Assembly (NCBI GenBank): GCA_036382775.1
Contig: DASVHD010000020.1
Coordinates: 1 to 41,122, forward strand
Origin: a bacterium
Lineage (GTDB): Bacteria > Hydrothermota > Tepidihabitantia > SM23-42 > JAOAFX01
Length of the DNA stretch: 41,122 nt
Reading direction: 5' to 3'
Under the pieces are notes generated by a model that worked only from the letters and a program-made list of their open reading frames with translations, did no database searches and was not told the origin of the DNA. The translations under genes were made by a program, and so were the position numbers. Below are positions 14,372-20,635 of this stretch, one piece after another; position 1 is the stretch's first letter, and each line of letters begins with the position of its first letter.

Positions 14372-14530
14372 ATTTATGTGATTAAGCTATTAGGTAATTG
14401 AGTAATTGATGTTATTAACGGATAGCGAAATTTATTAAGTATTTTTTTTCTTTTCTGCCAACCACATCTTTATCTTAACCCTCACCCCGACCCTCTCCCT
14501 GCCTAGGGAGAGGAAAAAGCGAGGGATATT
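14372..14530. repeat. Nonamer array and CTCTCCC...GGGAGAG palindrome
   Basis: TGTGATTAAGCTATTAGG and TAATTGAGTAATTGATG-type units with period about 9 occupy 14378-14430. At 14479-14525 is CCCTCACCCCGACCCTCTCC followed by TAGGGAGAGGAAAAAGCGAGGG, the family that also lies inside the Wza-like gene. Confidence 0.7.
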
Positions 14531-14599
14531 TTTTTGCAGAGCAAGTTCTGGCCGCTACGGTCTTCACTTCATCCCTTCAGCTCTGCATCTCTGCTTGTT

Positions 14600-14977
14600 T
14601 CACTGTACTAACTCCGACGGTTTGCTCAGCATGCCCGAGATTTTCTCGATCAGTTCATCGTAGGATTTCGATATGGTGAGGGCTGTTTCCGGTTTTATAT
14701 ATTTGGCATCGACCGCCGCTTGTATCCGTTTCTGAGTTTCCGCCGCATCGAGGGACGCGGAATTGAGCTTATCCATGAACACCGGATGGTTCGTGCGGTT
14801 CTGCCAGGCATCGAGCATGTTATGGCAGACCAAGCTTGAATAATAAATCATTTCCTCGGTGATGCGGCGGGGATCGTTATGGGGCAAATGCGGCGTGAGC
14901 TCAAAGACCTTCATCGCGACATTCATCGCCGTGGTGTAAACGTTGTGAGCCTCGAGAAGCTTGACGGCGGAAAGCAT
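14600..14977 (-). CDS. Four-helix-bundle (S23-like) protein, KLNDAE-type subgroup
   Basis: The 125 residues match the second main subgroup of the four-helix-bundle family known from 23S rRNA intervening sequences: VYTTAMNVAMKVFELTPHLP, a helix ending in VCHNMLDAWQNR, then FMDKLNSASLDAAETQKRI and a closing helix YDELIEKISGMLSKP. Family members form pentameric bundles and may bind nucleic acid; their cell role is not settled. The region 5' of this gene is the micro-hairpin array at 14981-15081, so the gene lies directly against the array. No Shine-Dalgarno sequence is evident. With the genes at 15098 and 18746 this makes three members of the family within 5 kb. Confidence 0.75.
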   Translation of the reverse strand: MLSAVKLLEAHNVYTTAMNVAMKVFELTPHLPHNDPRRITEEMIYYSSLVCHNMLDAWQNRTNHPVFMDKLNSASLDAAETQKRIQAAVDAKYIKPETALTISKSYDELIEKISGMLSKPSELVQ

Positions 14978-14980
14978 GAT

Positions 14981-15081
14981 TATTCCTTCGGAAATAAAGA
15001 TATTCCTACGGAATGGAAGTTAACCACGGAAGGTTGGAAGCTAATGCTTCGCATTGGAAGTGATCGCTGCACGATGGAATC
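14981..15081. repeat. Micro-hairpin array, left side, linker TGGAAGT
   Basis: Consecutive tiny hairpins are separated by GGAAGT: ATTCC-tac-GGAAT (15002-15014), AACC...GGTT (15022-15035), AATGC-ttc-GCATT (15043-15055) and ATCG...CGAT (15063-15075). An ATTCC-ttc-GGAAa hairpin lies at 14982-14993. Stems differ from unit to unit while the linker (GGAAGT at 15015-15020 and 15056-15061) stays constant. It lies just past the stop codon of the four-helix-bundle gene at 15098. Confidence 0.8.
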
Positions 15082-15097
15082 GAACCAAAGGATTAAT

Positions 15098-15487
15098 CTA
15101 TACCGCTTGAGTATCATTTTTATCCCGTGCTTTACGAACATTTGTCATCATTCTATTTAACAAATATCCGATTTCTTGCATCTTTATTTTGAAATGCCGG
15201 TGTTGTTTTATATCTATGTACTTATGAGCTAATGCATCACCAAAGTGATTGCGCAATTCACCAAGAGAAGCACGTGCACGTTCATAGAATGTAAGTTTAT
15301 CATTAAAATGAAATCTGTAGAAACCTTCGCTAATCTCAGACGGCACACTGCGAGCTGAACGGTGCATTTGACTCGCGAGATCATACTTCTCATTACCTGG
15401 AAAAGTCTTAACGAGCTGCGATACCTCCAGCGACAGTTTGTTTGCTAATTGCCAGACTTTAAGATCTTCGAACTTTTTTACATTCAT
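15098..15487 (-). CDS. Four-helix-bundle (S23-like) protein
   Basis: This is a standard four-helix-bundle family member: VKKFEDLKVWQLANKLSLEV, LVKTFPGNEKYDLASQMHRS, ARSVPSEISEGFYR and FYERARASLGELRNHFGDAL, then a final helix to RKARDKN. I start at the ATG at 15487 (MNVKKFEDLKVWQ), the normal family start; the frame stays open another 16 codons. The gene is enclosed by two micro-hairpin arrays whose linker is TGGAAGT on the downstream side (14981-15081) and ACTTCCA on the upstream side (15548-15615), that is, inverted. A consensus promoter lies at 15790-15817 with a leader of about 300 nt. The pattern suggests gene and arrays form one element. Confidence 0.88.
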   Translation of the reverse strand: MNVKKFEDLKVWQLANKLSLEVSQLVKTFPGNEKYDLASQMHRSARSVPSEISEGFYRFHFNDKLTFYERARASLGELRNHFGDALAHKYIDIKQHRHFKIKMQEIGYLLNRMMTNVRKARDKNDTQAV

Positions 15488-15547
15488 ATAATTTTCTGTT
15501 TTCAAAAGAACATTATCATTGTGCATAGATTCCATGTTTTGTACATA

Positions 15548-15615
15548 ACTTCCATCACGTTAGAATAACATGATCACTTCCATGATGGAATCATAAATTC
15601 CATCTCGACAGAGAT
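15548..15615. repeat. Micro-hairpin array, right side, linker ACTTCCA (inverted)
   Basis: Units read ACTTCC (15548-15553), ATCA...TGAT (15554-15574), CACTTCCA (15575-15582), ATGAT-gga-ATCAT (15582-15594), AAATTCCA (15595-15602) and ATCTC-gaca-GAGAT (15602-15615). The linker is the reverse complement of the one on the other side of the gene. Confidence 0.8.
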
Positions 15616-15830
15616 CGTATTTTCTTTTTGCTTTTTCCGCAAAAAGGAAAAAGGCTACCGCCCTTGTCAGGACGGCGTACGCATGCAAGTTGATATTGCG
15701 CCGCCCGCCACTGACCATTACTTTAGTGCCTCTCTTTTCGATCCACAACAGTACATATTAGTTAGTCAGCGCAAAATACTCCAGTATAGATTATATATAT
15801 TGAAGCGGAATTGTCAAGGAATAAAAGCAC
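15616..15830 (-). other. Structured leader region of the four-helix-bundle transcript
   Basis: Between promoter and the right-hand array lie two further hairpins: an 8-bp stem CTTTTTCC/GGAAAAAG (15631-15638 and 15646-15653) and a 6-bp stem with one G-U pair in GTCCTGACAAGGGC (about 15659-15676). A 62-codon frame (15560-15748, minus) crosses the region but runs into the array and has no family features, so I treat the segment as leader RNA. Confidence 0.45.
15790..15817 (-). promoter_or_regulatory. Promoter reading toward the four-helix-bundle gene
   Basis: On the minus strand: TTGACA (15817-15812), 16-nt spacer, TATAAT (15795-15790), both perfect consensus. The predicted start near 15783 gives a leader of nearly 300 nt before the ATG at 15487. 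Confidence 0.7.
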
Positions 15831-16077
15831 ATTCCGTTGGAATGGAAGTAAGCCATTTAGGCTGGAAGTGAATGCTACGCATTGGAATTGAGCGTTTCCC
15901 CTAACTGGAACAACCCATTATCAAATATATTCTTAATGATGCACGCTGGAACTCTGTAAAATTCCACGCGAAGCGTATATTATATTCCAGTGCGAAGCAC
16001 TAACTTCTATGGCGAAGCCATAACTTCCAGACGGAGTCTCGCTTCCATTCCGAAGGAATTACTTGCAGCGCTACGCT
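15831..16077. repeat. Gene-less double micro-hairpin array
   Basis: Left half with GGAAGT linkers: ATTCC-gtt-GGAAT (15831-15843), AGCC...GGCT (15851-15863), AATGC-tac-GCATT (15871-15883). Right half with inverted linkers: ACGC-gaa-GCGT (15966-15976), AGTGC-gaa-GCACT (15989-16001), ATGGC-gaa-GCCAT (16009-16021), AGAC-gga-GTCT (16029-16039), ATTCC-gaa-GGAAT (16047-16059) and AGCG-cta-CGCT (16067-16077). The centre (about 15895-15960) holds no gene. The last hairpin contains the wzc stop codon. Confidence 0.8.
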
Positions 16078-18749
16078 TCTTTTCTATAGTACTTACTATA
16101 GTATTTGTAATAACTTTGGTAGTAATACGAGCCCGGGGACAAGGGTACGCCGTTCAGCACCATGCCGATGACGTTCGCCCGGGCATTGGTCAGAATGTCT
16201 TTCGTGTCCTGCAGTTCCTTTAGAACCGTCCTGCCGTACCGCGCGGTCAACAGCACCGCGTCCGCGCTGCGCGCCGAGTATGTCGCGTCAGCAAAAAGAA
16301 GCATGGGCAGGCCGTCAATGATGACGTAATCGTAATGTTTTCTGAGTTCATCCAGCACCTGGTTCATTTTGACCGATTCTAAAAAGACAAAGGGATTGGG
16401 CGGCACACTACCCACGGGGAGCAAGGATAGACTGCTCGTTACGGCAGATTTATCGTTGGGATCGTGATTAACGTTTTTATCGTATTCCGGCTTGTAGGCG
16501 ACGACCGCATCCTTTATCGTTGATTTCCCCTGCAGGACATCGAACAGGCCGATTTCTTTTTTCATTTTTACGACGTCGGTGAGGTGCCCTCTTTTTTTTC
16601 TGAAATCCGTGTCCACGACCACGACCTTCTTCCCCACCGCGCTCATGGTCACGCCCAGGTTAAGCGATACGTAGGTTTTGCCTTCTTCAGGGCCGGCAGA
16701 AGTTACGTACACGACTTGATAGTGTTTGTCAGGATGGGCGAATTCGATATTCAATGACAGCTTGCGGAAACTCTCGAATTCAGCCGATGAATCGTAGCTG
16801 ACGGTCCGTACGTGATAATAACCGGATTTGCGCTGAGGCCGCGGAAGGACCACGGAGAACGCGGAACGGAAAAACCTTACGCCTTTCTTGGCAAGGTTAT
16901 AATCCCGCGGCGCCGGATCATGACCTTGCTTTACGTGATCATTTTTTGTATCTCCACCCCGCCTTTTTCCTCCCCCTCGATGGAGGTTAGAGGTGGGGCC
17001 GTCATCGCCGTTTGATTCGACCAGCGGTATAGAAGCGAAGATCGAAAGACCAAGCTTGGTCTTTATGACCTCGAGGTCTTTGACAGTATTGTCGAAATAT
17101 TCGGCGATAAAGATCCCGGCGCCGCCCACGAGTATGCTTATAACCAGAGCCAGGATAAAACTGGTCAGGCGGCCGCGGGAATTGACCGGCGTGCCAGACA
17201 CTAAAGGCGGGTTTATTATTTTAAGATCCGAGGTAACGCCGGCTTCCTGGACCCTCGTTTCCTCAAGCTTTTCCGCAAAAAACGTATACAGTTTTTCCGC
17301 GGTTTCACGGTCACGCTCAAGTCTTGCCAGACTTAATTCGTCAACCGGCACATTCTCCAGTTTGTCCTGGAGCAGTGATATTTGCCTTTCTACGCTCGCG
17401 ATCTCAGTGCTGATAGTCGACATACGCCGGCTTATTTCTTCCTTCATTTGACCTTTAATGCCATCTAATTTAGCTCTTATTTCAAGCACTTTAGGGTGTT
17501 CGTTAGAGTATTCCTTAAGCTTCCCTTTGAGCTCGGCTTCAGCCTGGAAAAACTGATTATAGAGGTTTTGCAATGCCGGCGATGACAGCAAGGTCGCGGC
17601 GAAATTGGGCAGGGTATCAGCCACCGCGTATTCGACACTGGAAACCAGATACCGGTTAAGACTTCGGATTATCTGTTCTTCGACCTGGATCTGGTTTTTG
17701 CGCGATTCCAGAGCCGAAACCTGAGAGATCAATGCCTGGGTTGACGCTTGAAGATCCACGATCTTTTTTGTTTCCTTAAATATCTTTATATTGTCTTCAA
17801 GCTCGGTAAGCTTGTTCTGATACAGGGCAAGCTGAGATTCAATAAAGGTACGGGACTGGATATAGGCCAGGGATTTTTCGCCTATGTCTTCCTTGATGAT
17901 CTGCGCCGAGAGCGCACGCGCGATCTTGAGCGCCTCCTGGGGATTTCCCCAGTACAGGTTGATCCTCAGGATGCCGATAAGGTTCATACCGGGGAAAAGG
18001 GTCTTTGCCGTCACCAGTTTCTTGGATACGCCTTCGCCCGAACCAGGGATCTCGCCGGAACCAATACCCTTGTCAATGCGGTCGGCTTCCAGCACGTTTA
18101 TCGAGGTCGAATTCCGCAGGGCTAATGCCATGCGGTCGCGGGGATAGAACACTACCGTGTAGGTATGGTCACGCGTGATCTTCTTGAGCGCCGTCACTGA
18201 AAAAGTAAGGGCGCCACTGCCCAGGTCAACCTCGTGTTCCGTACCGTACCGCGTGAGCGGGACAATCGTATAGCTATTCTGATGGAGTGAATAGCCGTTC
18301 GCGGTCACCCGCAGTTTATAGGGCCCCAGCTGGTTTTGGAAATCGCTCTTCATCCGGGTCCTGATGTCTATGTCAGAGATCGTTTTACCGCCGTTCTTGA
18401 TATTAGCGCACAAGGACAGCGTGTCCACGACCTTGCTCGTGAAATTGACGCTCAGGAGCGTGGAGATAACGCGCTGGGTAATGGAACCGATCTGGGTCGT
18501 GGGTGTTTCCGAAAATTGGTTGAAGAACCCTTCCACCGGCTGTTCCTTGGAAACGCCAAGGTCAAAGGTCGCCATGTAGGCGGGATTGTACGGCCGGGTA
18601 ACGCGGTACACGATAATGCCCAGGAAAACGGGGATCGCGAGATAGAAGAACAGCCGGCGCCGGCGCAGGAAAATACCGTACAGGTCGCGGAGATGGAGAG
18701 AAGACTCCTCATCGCCGTTTCCGTTGTTGATGCGCGGTTGATCGTTCAT
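16071..18749 (-). CDS. Polysaccharide co-polymerase/tyrosine autokinase (Wzc-like)
   Basis: The 892-residue inner-membrane protein has a Wzz domain (SLHLRDLYGIFLRRRRLFFY, TM at about 34-50), a long periplasmic coiled coil (about 270-510), a second TM (about 529-552) and a BY-kinase domain. Kinase motifs are SAGPEEGKTYV (Walker A, about 684-694), VVVVDTDFRKK (Walker A') and YVIIDGLP (Walker B). The tail is a tyrosine cluster (YYYQSYYKYYSKYYRK), the usual autophosphorylation site. It should drive and size export of a capsule or exopolysaccharide together with the Wza-like protein at 19301. The ATG at 18749 follows AAGGTG. Unusual: residues about 582-602 (HRGGGKRRGGD), in the linker between TM2 and kinase, are encoded by a GC-rich intergenic-type palindrome (16951-17000). 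Confidence 0.9.
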   Translation of the reverse strand: MNDQPRINNGNGDEESSLHLRDLYGIFLRRRRLFFYLAIPVFLGIIVYRVTRPYNPAYMATFDLGVSKEQPVEGFFNQFSETPTTQIGSITQRVISTLLSVNFTSKVVDTLSLCANIKNGGKTISDIDIRTRMKSDFQNQLGPYKLRVTANGYSLHQNSYTIVPLTRYGTEHEVDLGSGALTFSVTALKKITRDHTYTVVFYPRDRMALALRNSTSINVLEADRIDKGIGSGEIPGSGEGVSKKLVTAKTLFPGMNLIGILRINLYWGNPQEALKIARALSAQIIKEDIGEKSLAYIQSRTFIESQLALYQNKLTELEDNIKIFKETKKIVDLQASTQALISQVSALESRKNQIQVEEQIIRSLNRYLVSSVEYAVADTLPNFAATLLSSPALQNLYNQFFQAEAELKGKLKEYSNEHPKVLEIRAKLDGIKGQMKEEISRRMSTISTEIASVERQISLLQDKLENVPVDELSLARLERDRETAEKLYTFFAEKLEETRVQEAGVTSDLKIINPPLVSGTPVNSRGRLTSFILALVISILVGGAGIFIAEYFDNTVKDLEVIKTKLGLSIFASIPLVESNGDDGPTSNLHRGGGKRRGGDTKNDHVKQGHDPAPRDYNLAKKGVRFFRSAFSVVLPRPQRKSGYYHVRTVSYDSSAEFESFRKLSLNIEFAHPDKHYQVVYVTSAGPEEGKTYVSLNLGVTMSAVGKKVVVVDTDFRKKRGHLTDVVKMKKEIGLFDVLQGKSTIKDAVVAYKPEYDKNVNHDPNDKSAVTSSLSLLPVGSVPPNPFVFLESVKMNQVLDELRKHYDYVIIDGLPMLLFADATYSARSADAVLLTARYGRTVLKELQDTKDILTNARANVIGMVLNGVPLSPGSYYYQSYYKYYSKYYRKEA
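16951..17000. repeat. Intergenic-type palindrome inside the wzc-like gene
   Basis: CTCCACCCCGCC, CCTCCCCCTCGATGGAGG and TTAGAGGTGGGG form one palindromic unit of the same family as 13336-13383, 28205-28265 and 40757-40811. It is read in frame and adds a short Gly/Arg-rich segment. Confidence 0.7.
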
Positions 18750-19216
18750 GGAAACACCTTAGCACGCTGCGCTGTAGACACATTCGGCACTGAAGCCGAA
18801 TTGCAGTCACACTTCGTTGAAGTCACGCTGCGCTGCCTTAGAATTACAATATCTTTTCGGATACGGGTAATGAGATTTGTCAGTTTTACTGAGATTATAT
18901 GTACGTTCTTTTGAAACCTGGCATGATCAACTGCATTTAGGTATCCAACATTGAAGGCTTCTATTAAATGATTGGCACATTCTTCAGCTGATCCGCTAGC
19001 TATATTATAAAATGAAATCTTTTCTTTCGGAAAACGTCTTCCCCATCCTTCGGAAATATTCGCAGGTATAGATCGTGCAGCTCTCAACAGATCATCAGTA
19101 AGGCTATATTTTTCTTTTGTTGGAAATTTTTTTGTTAATTCATAAACATCTTTGGAAAACTGTGAGGCTAATTGCCAAACGATCAGATCCTTAAAGCTTT
19201 TCAATTTCGTTTTCAT
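18746..19216 (-). CDS. Four-helix-bundle (S23-like) protein between the wza- and wzc-like genes
   Basis: Canonical family sequence: KLKSFKDLIVWQLASQFSKD, VYELTKKFPTKEKYSLTDDL, RAARSIPANISEGWGRR, ISFYNIASGSAEECANHL. I start at the ATG at 19216 because the family begins there; the frame upstream runs into hairpin repeats. The expected family end is near NLITRIRKDIVILRQ. The remaining 28 or so residues (SVTSTKCDCNSASVPNV...) are read from the hairpin array at 18761-18836, and the stop codon overlaps the wzc ATG (ATGA at 18746-18749). So the gene appears inserted between two genes of one export operon and its tail has been extended through its own flanking repeat. No Shine-Dalgarno sequence is visible. 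Confidence 0.88.
   Translation of the reverse strand: MKTKLKSFKDLIVWQLASQFSKDVYELTKKFPTKEKYSLTDDLLRAARSIPANISEGWGRRFPKEKISFYNIASGSAEECANHLIEAFNVGYLNAVDHARFQKNVHIISVKLTNLITRIRKDIVILRQRSVTSTKCDCNSASVPNVSTAQRAKVFP
18761..18836. repeat. Micro-hairpin array, left side, linker TGTAGACAC/TGCAGTCAC
   Basis: Stems ATTCGGC/GCCGAAT (18782-18801) and ACTTC-gtt-GAAGT (18811-18823) are separated by TGTAGACAC (18774-18782 region) and TGCAGTCAC (18802-18810). Shorter CGC/GCG-type stems lie at both ends. The architecture equals the TGGAAGT arrays but the linker is different. Confidence 0.7.
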
Positions 19217-19230
19217 ATTATTCAGCCAAA

Positions 19231-19296
19231 GGCATGAATGCAGGCGCGCAGCGCCGTGTCTGCAGGCATGTAATGCCATATCTACAGCGTAGCATG
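19231..19296. repeat. Micro-hairpin array, right side, linker GTGTCTGCA/ATATCTACA
   Basis: GCAT-ga-ATGC (19232-19241), GGCGC-gca-GCGCC (19243-19255), linker GTGTCTGCA (19256-19264), GGCAT-gta-ATGCC (19265-19277), linker ATATCTACA (19278-19286), then GC-gta-GC. These linkers are near-reverse complements of those on the other side of the gene at 18746-19216. Confidence 0.75.
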
Positions 19297-19300
19297 TTTT

Positions 19301-20092
19301 TCATAGCCTTTGTATCGTAATGTACAGCGTCACGACTGACACGGCAAGGGACAGGGTGTTGATGACGATACCCCATTCGATCGTGAAGCGCTTGTTAATG
19401 TACACCCAGTCGCCGGATTTAAGCTCGAAATTCTGATCCTGCCTGCCTTTTTTTAGTATTTCGTCGACGTTAACCGTGAGCACAACCGCTTTCTGATCCA
19501 CGAACCGCACGGCCTTGACCTTTTTAAGATTGGCGCGGTTTGTAGGTCCGCCGGCCAGCGCGATGTAGTCGGTCACGCGCAATCCCCGCTGGTATTCAAC
19601 CGAACCGGGACGCAAGACCTCGCCGAAAACCGAAACATGCGGTAAAGTCGGGCTTTTCAAGATGACGGAAATGACAGCGTGTGTGAAATAGGTTTTGAGC
19701 TTCTCGCTTAACAGGCGGGCGATCTCCTCGGTCGTCAATCCGACAACCCCGACCTCGCCGATCAGCGGGAAGGATATGGTGCCGTTATGCATAACCATGA
19801 GGGTGCGGGTCAGTTCTTCCTCGCCCAGGATTACGATCTCCAGAACGTCGCCGGCTTCGATCTTGTAGGGCGCGGATGGATTTAATTCACCCTCACCCTT
19901 ACCCTCTCCCCCTAACGGGACACCAGTTATTATTGCCGGTTCATCCTTCAATGCTGCCATCAAGGGAGAGGAATTTTTTTCTATGGTATCCGGTGCCGCG
20001 GAGGACGCGTGAAATAATAATATAGCGGATAAAAGCACAGTTATCAACATTAAATTCATTATATGGAACGACATGGAAAAGTCAAGATGCAT
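19301..20092 (-). CDS. Polysaccharide export protein (Wza-like, SLBB domain)
   Basis: After an N-terminal hydrophobic signal (MLITVLLSAILLFHASSA) comes a polysaccharide-export domain (APYKIEAGDVLEIVILGEEE... FPLIGEVGVVGLTTEEIARLL, about 74-140) and one SLBB domain (VSVFGEVLRPGSVEYQ... DYIALAGGPTNRANLKK). A C-terminal membrane helix (WGIVINTLSLAVSVVTLYITIQ) replaces the usual extra SLBB repeats, so the protein is short (263 residues). It should form the periplasmic/outer part of the exporter working with Wzc. The start is unsure: inner ATGs at 20074 and 20059 also precede the signal and none has a Shine-Dalgarno sequence. Residues about 42-70 (PLMAALKDEPAIITGVPLGG and GEGKGEGEL) are the translation of an intergenic palindrome (19888-19972) inserted in frame. 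Confidence 0.85.
   Translation of the reverse strand: MHLDFSMSFHIMNLMLITVLLSAILLFHASSAAPDTIEKNSSPLMAALKDEPAIITGVPLGGEGKGEGELNPSAPYKIEAGDVLEIVILGEEELTRTLMVMHNGTISFPLIGEVGVVGLTTEEIARLLSEKLKTYFTHAVISVILKSPTLPHVSVFGEVLRPGSVEYQRGLRVTDYIALAGGPTNRANLKKVKAVRFVDQKAVVLTVNVDEILKKGRQDQNFELKSGDWVYINKRFTIEWGIVINTLSLAVSVVTLYITIQRL
19888..19972. repeat. Intergenic-type palindrome inside the wza-like gene
   Basis: CACCCTCACCCTTACCCTCT, ACGGGACACCAGTTATTATT and AAGGGAGAGG match the order and wording of free intergenic copies at 8862-8942, 9460-9575 and 20325-20435. It lies between signal peptide and export domain and does not break the frame. Confidence 0.8.
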
Positions 20093-20097
20093 ACATT

Positions 20098-20630
20098 GCG
20101 AATGTGACGAATCAAGAATACGAATGAAACGAATTCTGGATTCCCATTTTCATGGGAATGACAGATTAAAAGATGAGATTGCTTCCCTTCGTTCCTCGGG
20201 ACACCGGTTATCCCTCACCCCTGCCCTCTCCCTTTCAAAGGGAGAGGAATAAGGTGAGGGTTGAGTCTTTAAGGTTGCGCACCCAGAACGCTCGCAATGA
20301 CGAAAAAAAAGCGTCCCCCACCCTACCCCCGTATCATGTACGGGGCAGGCTCTCTCTCCCACAGGGACACCAGTTATTTTTGATGTTCAATATTTTGATG
20401 TTGCCTTTAAGGGAGAGGAATAAGGTGAGGGTTGAGTCTTTAAGGTTGCGCACCCAGAACGCTCGCAATGACGAAAAAAAAGCGTCCCCCACCCTGCCCT
20501 CCCCCTTGGCGGGGGAGGATTAAGGTGGGGGTGATATACGCCCGGCTGTCCGCGTCTGTCATTCCTGCGAAAGCAGGAATCCCGCAATATATGGATCCCC
20601 GTTTTCACGGGGATGACAGCAGCGGCTGCC
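20098..20630. repeat. Large repeat cluster between the wza-like and S8 protease genes
   Basis: Roughly in order: GCGAATGTGACGAATC nonamers; GATTCCCATTTTCATGGGAA hairpin; GAGATTGCTTCC; two tandem near-identical units from CTCTCCC to GTTGAGTCTTTAAGGTTGCG, each ending ACGCTCGCAATGACG (about 20215-20300 and 20335-20475); a CCTGCCCTCCCCCTTGGCG/GGGGGAGG hairpin; CATTCCTGCGAAAGCAGGAAT; GGATCCCCGTTTTCACGGGG. The outer hairpin at about 20591-20612 could end the protease transcript. No gene is supported. Confidence 0.8.
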
Positions 20631-20635
20631 TTGCG

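Noticed and set aside
14600-15490. Diversity-generating retroelement (Avd-like protein)
   Set aside because: Avd is a four-helix bundle too, but there is no reverse transcriptase and no template/variable repeat pair in the window.
15560-15748. 62-codon minus-strand frame before the four-helix-bundle gene
   Set aside because: It overlaps the leader hairpins and the micro-hairpin array and has no family features, so leader RNA is more likely.
14981-16077. 23S rRNA intervening sequence as the home of the S23-like genes
   Set aside because: Four-helix-bundle genes were first found inside 23S rRNA, but no rRNA sequence is recognisable on either side here.
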